Origin: Motacilla alba alba
Taxonomy: Eukaryota > Chordata > Aves > Passeriformes > Motacillidae
Assembly (NCBI RefSeq): GCF_015832195.1
Contig: NC_052046.1
Span: forward strand, 33,136,911 to 33,200,910
DNA: 64,000 nucleotides
Direction: 5' to 3'
The notes under the pieces were generated by a model that had not been told where the DNA came from, made no database searches, and saw only the letters and a program-made list of their open reading frames with translations. A program made the translations under genes and the position numbers. Every line of letters begins with the position of its first letter. Position 1 is the first letter of the stretch. This document shows positions 47,301 to 61,639 of this stretch, in pieces.

Positions 47301-50300
47301 ATGTAGAGGCATGCAGGTGATGTGACTGTGCAAAGCCCCTTGTAAAGGCTTTTTCAGACCAAATGCTTTACACATGGGAGGTAATTGGTTATATACTTAA
47401 AAGCTGAATTCAGAGGTTGAGATTTTAAGCTATAAAAGTTCTGTGCAAAATGTGAGCTTATTTTTTTTTTCTTCTCCACCTTATTCTGCGTGTGCCTAAC
47501 CTGGGGGGTTTTTTCCCACTAGGCTTCTGCTTAAACATTCCCCATGTCTGAGAGCAGGAGTGGATAGAAATGACTTTGGCTTCCTTGTATCATTCATTAG
47601 GCACCACAAAGGTTTCTGCACAGGCAGTCCTTCCCTTTGTCCTATGTACACATTCACTGTAAGGATCTATTTCTAGCTAATTTAAAATCTGGCTTATTTG
47701 CAGAAAAAAAAATTCCCATCAAGGCCAGAACAGATGCTTATCTTCCTGATTGCTGTTTCTGGAAGCCAGTTTTATTTTAAATGCAGGAGAATATGCTGAG
47801 AAGAAAGGGTCTAGCATTAGAAAGTTGCAAAAAAAAAGTTGGATTCAGTGAAATAAGATTTAACTGATGTTTTGCTGGAAAGTCTGTTGAATCACCCACA
47901 TCTATTAATCACAGTGAAAATTCTTTCCATTATCCAAATTTATTCAGTGTCTTCCATCTCTAACTCCATTTAGTGTGCAGTAATCAAGGCTGAACAGCTC
48001 CTGTAAGGAGTTCTAAAAGCAATGGTATGATAAGTATAAAAAGACAAAATGTTCTTTGTCCTCATTAAAGATTGTGAGCAGAGTGTTAAATAATATTAAT
48101 GGCTGGGATTGTCAGTACTTAACAGTACTTTCCTAGTACAAGTGATTTTATTGATCAATACAGTCTCAATGTAGCAGGGCAGATTATTCTACTGATTTTA
48201 TCGAAACGTTAACTAAGTTTGTTAGTGTACCACATATCCTTAAATAGATCTAGATGATGATGTAGATTAAGAAAAGCAGACCACCATCCATCTTTTTTTG
48301 ATCGGTTAATAACTTAAATCCATCATTGCTGTGACCAGCTTTTTTAAGATTCTGCTGTGCATACGTGTTTCTTTGGTGGTAAAGATACATGGCTGTGGAT
48401 TTTAAAGGAGTGTGCCTGACACATGCAGGATTGCATATTTGTTAAGAGGAAGCAGAAAGCCAAAGAAAACAGGGAGGCAAAATAATTCTGTAGATAATTT
48501 AAAGAAGACCCATTTATTAAGTGTCTGTCTGAAGAGATTTATGAAGAATTATTTAAAGCATTTTTCAAGCATGCTCAGAAAATTACCTGGTTGCGTTTTA
48601 GGAGTTAAATTTTTGCTTTTCAATTTGTGCTATGTTGTGATTTATGATTAATATTTTTTCTTTCATCTTCAATAATCTGTTTGGTTTTGCTGTGTAGAAT
48701 TGTGCTGCGCGAACTCTCTCATTTTACTCTAATATGTTAGAGGCGATCAAAATAAATTTTACTCCGTTAAGCACAGAACTTACAGTAGTAGTTGTGACAG
48801 GTTTAGAAACCATGTCTAAGTACTTGTTCTCTTTTCATTATACTGTGTATCATAATGATATTGTATTACATTCTTTTGCCCAAGTTAAGATGAACATTAA
48901 AGTGTACTAATCATGCATTTCCATACAGTGAGAAATGGTCTCTGTCACGATTATACATGCTCAGAATAAGTGGGAAATATTTAGGAGGAGAGAGAAAAAA
49001 AGCAGAACTAGGGGTATTAAAACTCAAAAGCTGCCACACTCCTGTAGTCTGCTGATGAATGTTCTAACAGTCCTGATTCCTTCTAAATCCATACAAAGTA
49101 TGAGATACTTCATTCATTTAGCTGTGGTGAAAGAAAATGTGGTCACCTTCCTCATCCTGAATGGAGCTTCACATTTGATGTGTAGGCACTAAGTTTTCTT
49201 TTTCCTTGATAGATATTTAATAGATTTGCTTAAGGTCTTTGGCAAAGGTGGAGGGAAGTCAAAAAATGTTTGTCCATTATAATGAAGAAGGAAGAAGGGG
49301 GCAGTAATTCCTGCAGACTTATGATCACCTGAAGTCTGGTAGAAAGACTCAGGTTTCCCCCACCTTTTTGATCAATCCATAGTATTTTAAAAACATTTTC
49401 AGTTCCTTTTCTGTTTTACATAAGGTAATTCTTATATTTAGGTATACAAATGACTATTGCTTTTTTAAATTGGACTTTCAAAGCAATTTAAATCTTAAGG
49501 GCTTTGTCTTCAAAATTAGTCCATAAAGTTAATGAATTGCTGATAAAGGGATAAACTTATTTTCTGCTGAAGGAGTATTTTATTATTGCATGTGTAATGT
49601 AACACACTATGCTTTATTAAGGTTGTTCAGTAGTATACAGCACTAAATTAGAATGTAGTTTAGACCTAGATTGTATTTACCTTATACAATCTGGTAGCAT
49701 TCTTCTGCATACACTTTTTGTGTGAGTGAAGATCCACCATTAATATTCTTCACCCATTTATAAATTGCACATGAGGGCAGGGGGAAAATGTTCATGACAA
49801 AGCGAATAATTCTTTTTTTACATCAGGATTTGAATCTGTACATAAGGCACAGCCTGTGTTTGGAAGCCTGAGGAAGAAAACGAAATATGGAATAACTGAA
49901 CCATTTATTATGTGCTTTGGATAAAGAACTCCTTCTGGGGGGAGAAGTAGTGTAGGATCATGCTACATGTGTAAGCAATGCTAAATAAATCCTTATACAT
50001 AAGAAAGCTGAATTAAAGCTTGATTCTAGTGTCCTATAATAACTTTATTGTCCAATATTGTTTTTATCATTTAACATAGATCATTCTGAAAAAAAAACAG
50101 AAAAACAGGAAAACAAGCCCCACCAAGCTGTGGAATTAATCACAAGGGGTTACCAGAAAGATACTGAAATAAACAAGCAGTAATTCTTGAACTTCTGGTT
50201 TAGATGTTGAAAGGAAGGAGCATAGAAACAGAAGGATTCTTTGCAAGAAGGACCGCTAAGCAAAACATAAGAGCTGGTCTATCAGTAGCTAAGAGAGGTG

Positions 50301-53300
50301 AGCAGAGGAAGAGGCAAATAGTCTTCCTCAGACAGGTTGTGGCAGGGTAGTGAGCCTTCTTCTTTGGTACTGTGGTAAATTGAATGCTCCTGCATTAGGT
50401 ATAATTCCCATGTGTCTGTGTGTGCTGCCTTTTCTTGGCATTTATGTAGTCTTAGGTGACTCCTTTCTGAAAGATGTTGAAGGATTTCAAGGTGAAGTAA
50501 GGGGGGAAGGTCCTGTGGTCATGGGTAGCTTAGAAGAATAACAAATGCTTGTTATCTTCTCTAACGTTGTCTATCTCTTCTATCTCTACCCACATCACTA
50601 TTGATTGTCTTTTCTTTTTTTTTTTTTTGCTCTTGCTTATTGTCACTATTGTCCAAATATAATACAGATTTAGTTACATGTAAAAAAGCTCACTTTACTA
50701 AACCCATACATTGCAGAATTTTTTGACTGAATAGCCTTGGATTTCTGTGAAGGTACATTTGCAAACAAATACACATAATTAGATGATGCCTAAATTTATA
50801 ACTGTGATATGAATTTTTCCTGTAGACTTTGAAAATATGGACATTAAAATAAGAAACTTCCCGGCTTACTTATTATAAACACTGTGAGTTATAGATAAGA
50901 AAATTTTCAAGTATTGATGTAAAAATTGAGGCTTGTGATGCAATTTCTTCTTTTTAATTTCTTATAATTGTCTTTATCTAATATACTTTTTCTTCTGTAG
51001 ATGAAAAAAGTTTGCAGAAACAAAGCATGAAGCAGAAGTAGAACCTTTAATTTCATTAGGCATGTTGTAACTGGCAAAGATTAATGTATATATCTCTTGC
51101 TAATTCTTTTCAATTACTCAGTTCATATAAATTCCCAAACCTTGTTAATTATGCTGAAGTCAGGTGGTAATTTTTAACAGTGTTTCCACAGCAAGGGAAT
51201 TTTCCTGGTCTAACCTTGCCCTCCTGTAGAAACTCTCAGCAGATTAGGCATTCTGACTCTAGTCCATTCGTTTTCAGCACAAGCCTAATTGCTGCCGACT
51301 GCCTGCCACAGGTACCCTGGTTATTGTACATTTAAGGGATGCAGGTTCTTCTGAGAACAAATAAGGAAAGATTAATTGTTTGTTTTGTTTCATCCCAAGA
51401 GAAATGTGGGAGCTTAATCAAGAAAAATAATTTCTTCTGTTGATTTGGCTTATTTGTGGAAAGGGATAATTGTATAGAGGCAGGCATAGAGCTATGCATT
51501 TTGAAAGAAATTTTGCCATTCACCTACTTGGGAGGCAAAGATACATCAAAATGAATGTAACACAGCATTGGAATTGATGGGGATGGTTCACATTTCTCAT
51601 AGTAAGTAATTTGGCTGCTGGGCTTTTATTTTAACCAATATTGCTAGGTGGTGTTGTCATTTGTTTTGTCTGCTTCTTTGGATATCTAATCAAGTAGGGG
51701 GAAAAACGCTTTTCCAAATTGTCCTTAATTGCCAGAGCACGAAGTGAGCTAAGCACTCAGGTATTTCCAATTAAAGAACTTGTTTCCAGCAAGCACCATT
51801 AAATCTATCTTTCCCAATCTGATAAATAAGCTATCAAAGAGTGGAACAGATTAATTGAGAGCAATTAGTTCAAAGCTCAGTATAACAGTTAGACTGAACC
51901 AACATTATCAATTAATGCAAATTTTACATAAAGCAGTAAGAGGCACTGATGCAACAAAACTGAGTTCAGAGTAGCCACTAAACACAAAAATTTTATATAC
52001 TATACAGAAATAGAAGACATGGGAGAATCACAGATTGTACAATTCAGAACCATCACAAGATTTATTCTAATTGCATCTAAAGCATAAGAAAGCCCTGCAT
52101 ATACTTCAACACTTGTGTTTGTAGACACAGTAATCTCCAAGTGCGCTTTGCTTATGTTAATAATCAGTAAACCCCTGTGTTTGGTAGAGACTTAGCTTAT
52201 GCACTCTATTTTGATTCCCTTTTAGTGCAGGTTTGTGTTCCTGTATATCTAGACCTTTTGGATGGGTGTTCCTTTCTTCCAGCTGCCTGTGCGTGCCAAA
52301 TTGCATTGGTCCACATGGTGTGAACATCATTCTCCGTGTGGGTCCTCTGGATGTTTCTCTTAATGACAAAACATAAAAAGCACCTAGATGCTGGTGTTAT
52401 TTTGACAGTGCACACATCATCAAGAGGAGAAAGTCTCTCTGTCACCTTAGATATTGAAATAAACTTATAGGCTTCAAGTATAAATATGTTAAAAACAATG
52501 TTTACAAGTTTGTTCACTTGTTGATAATTTTTTTCTATACTCTGCTTTGGAGTAATGTACTCCATCAAGAAGGGGGCACATGAAATAGACTAATTTCTTC
52601 AGTTTTTCTAGAACTACTTTGGCTAGATAAGTTGTATTGCTGCTCTGTATGTTGGCATCATTCGCGTAAATTGACAGCACAAATATATCAGCTGCCACAA
52701 CTTTTAAAACTGCTCTCTTAGAGCATCAGTTTGTGTGGTGCATCTCTGGCCTTTACAGCAGCAATGTAGCTGGAGTCTACTTCTGCAGAATTACAGTTTT
52801 AAAATGGTTGGATAAAAATCTTATTTCTTATGCTGTTGCAACCCACTGGGTACATCTATTCTAGGAAAATGAAAAGGTCAGTGATAACTTTCCCAATAAA
52901 ACCTTCTGAGAAAATGTCATTCCAGTTATGTGTATCTGACTGGGGGAGTTCATCCTCCAATTTTTGAGATTCATATTTTTTATTTCTGGAATATCATCAT
53001 CGTTAGAGGAATTCAGCATTCATAACCATGATAGTATGGTGCCATATTGGCTTATGAACTGATGATGACATGCATGCTTTAACAGATACAGGACTTTGAA
53101 TACAGGTAATTTACAGTATTTTTCTTTGCATCCTTGCTGGCAAGTCACACCTGAATAAAATCACAGTTGTATTCTCTGTAACCATGGTCTTCTGAGCAGC
53201 TTCCCCATAATGCTGACTTCTGAAAACTCAGATTATTTCCCAAAAATGATGAAGAAATTAGACAGGTGAAACGTCTCTTAGTTTCTTCAGATGTCTAGGC

Positions 53301-53959
53301 ATCCAGATCTTCAAGTGCACTTTCACTGTGGGATCCAGCTCTCACACATAGTTCAGTGGAAAAGGTTCCTGATGTAACATTCATTAGGAAAAGCACTCAC
53401 AAAGCCACAGGAGAGTATGGAGGAACAAAGACCATGCATAGAATTCAGAGTCTACAGTCTTGCAACCAGCAGCATTTAAACAGCCATCTCCACATTCTCC
53501 CATCAGACGTTTCTCTGTGTATTTGGACTCAGTCAAGGTCAAGCAGTGATATGTGCTAATAGTTTTGAACAGCAGCAGTTGTATAACTTCACAGTTAAGA
53601 AGCAATTTGTGTTTCTGTAATGATATTGTATTTAAATGCCATGCAGTAGTGCTTACCTGTTTTACAGGGGGATTTTTTTATTATTAATCAAATTCAGGCA
53701 AGTTTAATTATGTGACCTGAATTAGTTGTCCAGTTTTAAGTGCTGGAATTACAAGAACAGGTACTGCAAGAGTAAGTTACCACAGAATATTGGGGTCTTT
53801 TCATAGTATTTGGAAATAAAGATTAGTGGGTTTTATGATAAATTTGCCCTCTAATGTTGTAGGAGGCTCTGGATAACTGGGTTCAATGCAGAAACTCAGG
53901 AACTGTATTATTAATGTAAAAATACAGACTAAATTTCAGTGAACAGGTCCAGCAGCCAG

Positions 53960-53993
53960 TTTTAAGTGGCAAAAAATTTTAAGTGGCAAAAAA
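53960..53993 (+). repeat. 17-bp direct tandem duplication
   Basis: TTTTAAGTGGCAAAAAA occurs twice back to back (53960-53976 and 53977-53993) with no differences. A local slippage product. Confidence 0.9.
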
Positions 53994-54531
53994 TTCCAAA
54001 AATAATCGAAATTTCTTTAGTTTGTCAGTTATTTTTTGCCCAGTTTTACAGAGCAGTGATGTTCACCAAGGAAGTCAGAGAGAAGTCTATCAATAGACAA
54101 GACTGATGGGTTTGTTACTGTATGTATGGAGACATGTTTTTTTTTTTCCCTGTAGCATATTTACCAGTTATAACCAACATATTATCTTTTTCTATATCTA
54201 TAGCAGATTGTTTCAACTTCAGATTCCTTCAGCTCTCCATCTCCAACCTTTTCTTGTTCTGTTTTTTCCCCTGATATTTAATTTTGTCCCTTTGACTTTA
54301 TTCAATCTTATTCAATCTACATGTCAGTTATAGTATTGTCTTCTGATGATCGTGTATTGAAGATCATCTCTGTGGCCAGTCAACAAACAATGACAGGTGT
54401 TTTGTAGATTTCAGATCTACTATAAATCCTTTCTGAACTGTTACACTACATCTACATCTGGTGGCATACTCACTTTTATTTGCTCATCATGGAGTCTAGA
54501 GTCTGATTAATCTCTCTGTACCACTGTGTGT

Positions 54532-54535
<4 letters not shown>

Positions 54536-54600
<65 letters not shown>
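54536..54600. repeat. (TA)32 microsatellite
   Basis: Uninterrupted alternating A and T for 65 bases, with 32 perfect TA units at 54537-54600. Fully self-complementary, so it can extrude as a cruciform, and is prone to length change and assembly error. No gene. Confidence 0.97.
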
Positions 54601-54603
<3 letters not shown>

Positions 54604-56983
54604 CTGTGCTCTGTTGCCTTTTCATTGAAGCACCAAGAAATGTGACTTTAGTAACAATTTTACCTAGCTTCAGATGCTACAGCTTTCTTATAAAGTAAAC
54701 TAGAGCCTTCAGAAAAAGAATAACCACTGGGAAGAAGAGGTGCAACACAGCAGTTTTTTACAAATTCTTCTTGTGTGGGAAACATGGAGACCAAATATTT
54801 GTGCCAAAGTGAGTAATACAAATAAGGAGGATTGCTGTCTAAAATGCCAGAATATATGATTCATTAATCTGTGATACTCAATTTCAACCTCATTTGTGGA
54901 GTTTACTGACCATAATTAAGTAGTTCTCTTGTTGCTGAGTGAGGAACGCCAAGTAATTGCTAAGTGAGACTAGTTAACATCAAAAAATACGGCATTTATA
55001 GAAAACATCTTGGCATTCTTGCAGCATTCTAATGTTATGATAATTTTTAAAAGAAATACAGATAGCTCTTCTGCTTCTATTAGCAGGCTAAATTTCAATA
55101 TTTTTTCTCTGTTTTGGAGAAGTTATCCCCCTTTCAATAACAATAATGTCAACAGTTTTTAGCCAAATCAGAACATTGTTCACAGAATTGCTATAGTGTG
55201 ACAAGTGCAGCCTTCCAGCTGATGCCACTTGTGTGCCATCAGCACAGAAAAGGTAAATAAGCGTTCACTGACCAAGTTAGGATGGTCTCTTTTCACAAGT
55301 AATTGCATCATTCCTCACCTTTAATAGGACTCCCATGCTGGTGAGTTTTGGGAGGGACAAGTGTCAAGGAATAGAACCATAATGAAGTACCTGTGATTGA
55401 GCAAGGATTACATTGCTCTGTTAATTCTGTAAAAAACTTGTCAGTTTGCCACCCAAATAAATGCCTAGACTGCGTAAAACATGGAGCAGAGTGACCTCTA
55501 GAAGAAAAATCAATGGCAATTCATATTTCATATGTCTATAATTGCTTGTGAGAGCATGGCAGCAGTTTGTTTATAGAGCACCTTGTTCTACCAGGGGCTG
55601 TTTCCTGACTTTTTCTTCTTTCTAGTGGTGATGCCTCGCATGGACTGTGAATTACAGCTAGACACAGCAATAGACAAGTTTTATTGGTGGTGATTTTTTA
55701 TTATTGTTTTCACATTACTGTCTCCAGAATTGCTGCAATGTGTTCTGTTCCAACCAGTGCACTAATCTATAGTTACATGTAAATTGTGTTCACAACTGTT
55801 TCCGTGAAAGACTCACGAAGCTGTTTTTTTACCTTCTCTTTAGTAGGCAAGGCTCTATCCTCCATGAAGTCATCCATTTGCTAGTATTTTAGCCATCAAA
55901 CTGATTCTATTGTATGGCCATCATTTCTAAGCAATTTGTCAGAGAAGCAAGGCATTCTCACAGTCTGCTAATTTAAAGACAGAATTTTGAAAATATCTTT
56001 TTTCCCCCTGCTTTGCTTTGGTTTTTGTTTTTTTTCTTTTTGAGAAGCTGTTGTAAGATTTGTATCCCCACTGAGGACCGAGATGTCATAGGGATAGAGA
56101 AAATGCCGCTCACTTTATGGATTACTGTTAGGTCAACAAAACTTTGGCAGCATTGATTAACTTGACAGTGAGTACAGCAGTACATTTATCACTTATGGCT
56201 GTGCTGTAGAAAATCTAATAAGAGGCAAACAATTCCCTTTAGAGCAGTAACAGGTTCACTGTGGCTAACGGTGCATGCACTGGAAATTTCTGACTTTAAA
56301 TTATACCCTTGCTGCTAGTTGGGTCATTGACTCCAAGCTACTGCACTTTCACTACTGTGTTCTGTATTATTAATTTGATCAAAGTTGTTTTGGCTTCTAT
56401 AAATGTGTGCAAGCCATATATTGAAGTTCATATAAACTCATAAGCATTTTTGAAGAAGGGATGCAGGAGGAACATGATCCAAGCTACATTACACAGAAGT
56501 GGCAGTTGCTTGTTACTGCTACAAATGTTTGGGGTCTTACAAGGTAATAAAAGAAAAATTTTGAACTGTCGCTTATAAACCTGCCTCTAATTCACAGATT
56601 TAAATAAATCCTAAACCCAAATCTATCTTACATTCAATACGTTTCATTGATTGTTCAGAAGGACTTTTTCCACATATGCGAATATGTTCTTTTTTAATTA
56701 CCAGTAATTACCTTAAAAATTCTATACATGCTGATTTACAGATATGTTCTTCCAGTTGCCTTCTTTTTTGCGATAATAATGAGAACTGAACTGCTAAGGA
56801 GACTTTTTTTTTTACTTTCCTGTGTAGAAGTTCTGCTGCTTCACTACAAGTTACTGTTTGGTTATAATCTTAGGGTGAAATTGGGTTTGATTCAATATTT
56901 CTTGGCTTTACTTTAATACAACTTTTCTCAAAGCCTGTCCATTGGAAAATGTCTTTGCATTGCAAATATTCTTTAAAAATCAA

Positions 56984-57059
56984 GGGGGTTTTTTTGTTGT
57001 TGTTTTTTGTTTTGTTTTGTTTTGTTTGTTTTTTGGGGGTTTTTTTTTTTGTTTTTTTA
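56984..57059. repeat. T/G-rich low-complexity tract with (TTTTG)n
   Basis: GGGGGTTTTTTTGTTGTTGTTTTTTG followed by (TTTTG)4-like units, GGGGG and long T runs. G and T only on the + strand. ORFs on either strand (poly-Phe, poly-Lys) are compositional artefacts. Confidence 0.88.
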
Positions 57060-60000
57060 AATAGTGTACTGATTAGTTCACTTAAATGGAAGCCCTGCAT
57101 AAGATACTCTTCTACAGAAGAATATCAAGCTTTTTTTGCAGTTCAAATAACCAAATGTATGTAAAGGTCACATACCCAAATAATTGTGTTTCTAGAAACA
57201 TGCAAGAAAGAAGATTGAAGAGAATTTGGTGTGAAGTGCAGATCAGAATATAGAGTCTGCAGCTTAAGTTGTGGCTTTGTGATACAAAGTGCAAACTTGC
57301 TGTTCAAATGAGAGAGTAGTAATTTTAATATTTTTTTGAATATTAGGATATCTGGTACACTAGACTAGAGAGCATTTGTGGATAGCAGCTGTTATTTCAA
57401 GTATTTTATGTTATTTTAGGAAACTGTTTAAATTGGAGGTTTTGTTCTGCAGTATCTGTAAAAATGATGTTGTTTCCTTTGTTGGGAGAGAAGTATTCTA
57501 CTTGAATCAATTGTCAAGAGGCTTAATGTAATAAGGCAGTTTGTGGTCTGACTAAAAGAAACACTGTGCAGAAGAAATTCCCATAGCACTTTGTTTTTAA
57601 CAGAAAAACTGAGTTCACCTGAACCATAAATACATTGAAAACTGAGGCTTAATAAGGTAGAGCAGTTTCAGAAGGAAGAGGGTATGTTGTCCAATTGTAA
57701 TGACTACAGTTTAACCAAATATCTGTGTTAATGATAGTGGAGCTCTATCGGCACCATAACAGCTGATTCTTTGCAAGAAATGATCAAGCAAGTTGACATT
57801 AGTAACCCTTGCATAGTTAGGGGGAAAACACAACTAAAATAGCAGCTCCCCTTTCCTTTTTTTCTTTTATTTTTTTAATTTCCTGGGTAGAAGTTGTGAT
57901 TTTCACTCTTTTATTGCATTTTATAGGTATAAGGCACATTTCCACACTTTCTCCTGCTTTCATACAATAAAGGAGTTACTCAACTGGCTGCCTTACTGAA
58001 CAGAGATCTGGTATTGATTACCTATCACACTGGCATCAGAACTACTCTTAGGATTCAATTTTTTTGTTGTTTTGCATATTTTATTGATCAAAAGTGGTAA
58101 ATGAGCATCAAGCGTGCAAGAAGACGATGAATTGTTTACTTGCATAAAATAACCTTTCAATAAGGGAAGATGCATTGCTCACACTTTTGGTGCTGTTCTG
58201 CTGCCCGAAGCAGATGGCATTCAGCTGCTATTGATTTGCTCCTATAGTTACAGAGTAGCATGTAACAAGGCATCCTCATTTCTCTGAAAGAGAAGTGAGG
58301 TTTTTTTGCCAGGGTGGCAGGAGTGAAAAAAGGAAGGATGGGGGGTTATGAGGGTTGTTTTGGGGTTATGCGTTTTTTACAAGAAAAACGTTGAAGTCCT
58401 GTGCGAACAAAAAGCAGGAGTTCTGTGTTTGCAGAGGAAGGGAATTACTTTGTCCAGTCCTGGCACTTCTGATGACATTCATTCCTGATGCAGATTGAAT
58501 CCTTGAGCAAGCAAGTACTTAGGATTTTTAAAATAGCCAGAATTTAGCATCACAGCCTCCACACCACAAGTCTTAACTGCTGTGGTTTTTTTGATTTATA
58601 TGTGTTTGGTCCTACTGGTGTAAAGAGTGTTCATTCATTAGCAAGACAAAATCATACTTTAGTATGTTGGGATTGATTATGCAAACAGTTAATTTAACTG
58701 AAGTATACAGAATTTAATAATATGCTGCTGAATCTCTCCTTCATGTAATGGAGGACATGCAGGCATGAAAAAGTCAGCTTTCTCTGAAAATATATGTGGA
58801 AGGATATTTAATGCAGAATTTTGGCATGAACAAGATTCTTTGGCAGATTTTAACAAAATGCAGATATGTGATAGAAGAGGATGTCAGCAAATATAGGCAT
58901 GTTTGTTCTAAGACAAAACATTTTAGTTAACTTGAAGTCTTAGTCCTGAAAGAGTGGTTTAGTGGGTGATACTGAGGAGCAGGGTACAGTCCTTGAGCAA
59001 TATTTTTTCACATAGAAATAACCCATCTGTCAAGATCCGCAAGTGTTTTAGTATGAGAGCTAAATTCAGACTCTTGGTGACAAAACTGGACAAGTTAAGT
59101 GTTACATATTGAAGTTTTTCTTGCTCACCTGACTGTTCTGCAGTGACTTACTGCAGGAAATGCTTACTGTTGCTTTTGGATAGTCTTGAGCATCTTCCTG
59201 TTCTTCGGTTATTTAGGAAAATAAAATTAAATCATTTACTCCATTATGACTGCTCTACTGTCCTCTGTTTCTTTTATATTGTGTTTCTTTTTAATGAAAA
59301 TAATGACTGAGTTATGACCTCTGGCAAAACATTGTCACAGCATAATTAGTAGCTAATTATTTATCAAGAATTTAATTTAAACATGCATATCAGTATCTAT
59401 TAAAAATGTACTACTTCATCTATTAAAATTTCTTTTCTCTCTGACATTGATTTCAGTTTGCTAGTGTAATTTATGAAATGCTGTCTTATGCTTTTTTAAT
59501 CTCCATATGTTTAAGTGTCATTACATCTTGACCACTTCTTATGATGTTTCTATAGCATAAGCAGGCAAGAAGACATTGTCTGAATCTTTGACTTGAACCT
59601 GTTGGTTCCAGTACATAGTAGACATTTCTTATGTGTGTTTTTCAAAGCAAAGAAAACAGATTTTTTTAATCAATTGCTCATGCTATCAGCACAGCATTTA
59701 TTGTGTTGTTCTGAGTTGATTTGGTCTTGCTCTCTTGTGGGGCTAAGGAAATGTTTGAAACATAAGAATGTTTACGAACAGAAGTTAATATAAAGAACAT
59801 AGATAAGTGTGTGTTTTAAAACAGGGTTTTCTCTTGCTATGAGAAAGTCTTTTGCTTTCACAAATTTAAACAAATACATTCATATTTTTGTTCTATACCT
59901 GTGATGTCTATCTGTACTGTTAGGACTGACTCCAGTTTTCTTCCTTTTCTCCATTTCTAAGTTTGTCAGTGGTCAAAATATACTTTGTGCTTCTTTGCCA

Positions 60001-61060
60001 TTGTGTTAGCAACCATGCCTCAAGTACAGAATCAAGATATCAAAGTAAATTGTTAGTATATTAACTATTAGGGTGAAAAAAAACCCAACCAAAAAAACTC
60101 AGTCCTACACACAGATTTTTTACCTTTCTTTTGCTGATTAAGGTAAGTAAATGTCTTGCACACAACATGTATTTTCTTGTTGACTAAAATTTAAGTAAGC
60201 TTCAGAATTTTTAGAATAAATCTTGCCAATTTCATCGTAACTACACTTCCAACACTACAAAATAGCCTGAAGTACTTATTCAATATGTTATTTTGTGCTG
60301 AAAGGGCTACCAACACTCAAAACTAACAAACAAAACCCAAAAACCACTACTATATAAATCTAAATATATTTCATCAGCTATGTTACCCCTGTTTTACCTC
60401 TGCAAAAATGACACAATTGAGTTCATTAACCCCAGGTGAACTGAATTCCCTGGGCTTTCTACATTCTCTTGTTTGGACTTCAGAGTTGATACCTGCTGCT
60501 TAGTCTAATTAGTTTCAAAGGGAATGTAGAATCATTTCTCAAGAGTTTACCCTGACCCAAAACATCTGACAAGAAAATGTCAGAGATACAAAATAAGAAA
60601 TTATTGTAGAGTTGAATAGCATTTTTGTTACAGTATCTTGTAGAAATAATGCAGATGAGGAAATAATGCTCAGATGACTTTTAAATTTTGATACAAGATT
60701 TGCATGAAATTGCCTTTCTTGTGGAAAGCAAGACTTGTTTTCATAGATAAGTTCCTCAGACCTTAGCAAACATCTGTCTCTTCCCTCGTTCTGAGCAAAG
60801 CCAGTAAAATGAGTTAAAGCTGTGGGAGATCCGTCATGAAGCTGAAAAGAAGTGAAAATGCTATTATAGCCATCAGCAACTCACTCCCCCAGTTGCTAAT
60901 GGCCATTCTAAGGTCCATAATTGTTTTGTTACATTTTTTTCCTATATGCATCACTCAGAGTAGTGTTCTCCTAATCTATCTTATAACAACTTATTTATCT
61001 TTGCAAGGATCTTGTAACAATTGGCTTATCTTTGCTGAGTTTGTCTTAAGGCTTTTGGCA

Positions 61061-61087
61061 GGGAAGGGGGGGGTGGGGGGGAGGGTG
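61061..61087 (+). repeat. G-rich run with strong G-quadruplex potential
   Basis: GGG-AA-G8-T-G7-A-GGG-TG, which satisfies the usual four-G-tract pattern with loops of one or two bases. It lies in the sense strand of SNX24 intron 3, so both DNA and nascent RNA could fold. Confidence 0.8.
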
Positions 61088-61355
61088 TAGAAAACTTTTT
61101 AGAAATGAAAGTAAGCTCTAACCTTTCAGGGCCTGCAGTAAGTATTGAAACAGAGTCTCTTTCCTCTGTTGTGATATATAGTCAGTAACCATCTATCCAC
61201 AGTCTCTCTGTTTCAATCACAGCAGTTCTGTGATAAGTTTTCATTCAGATGTGTATATCTTTGTGGCCAATAATTCTACTCCTTATTGTAGTTGCCAACT
61301 TCCTGGTACAGGCATATCACTTTAATACCCAATTGTTCCATGGTAGTCTATTGCC

Positions 61356-61407
61356 ATTATTATTATAATTATTGTTGTTGTTACTGTTGTCATCATCATC
61401 ATCATTA
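61356..61407. repeat. Compound trinucleotide repeat (ATT)n (GTT)n (CAT)n
   Basis: ATTATTATTATAATTATT, then GTTGTTGTTACTGTTGT, then CATCATCATCATCATTACTG. A short compound microsatellite with three related units. Confidence 0.85.
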
Positions 61408-61639
61408 CTGTAATTTTTGTAGTTCTCCGGTTCTAAAGCAGCTATAAGCAAGATGTTATACACCATTGTTAATCCAGAAAATTAATAAGTTTTCTGTGAA
61501 GAAATACTGTGCTCCTGCTGACGTGTTACAGTTAAAAGCAAATATCTTTCTGTGTGTTTTATGATTTCAACTATGGAAATGCTTTGATGAGGATCCAAAA
61601 AAAAAAGGGAAAATGAAAGTGTATGGTGGGTATTTTGAG

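Noticed and set aside
56870..57164. Poly-Lys and poly-Phe ORFs on opposite strands
   Set aside because: Compositional artefacts of the T/G-rich tract at 56984-57059.
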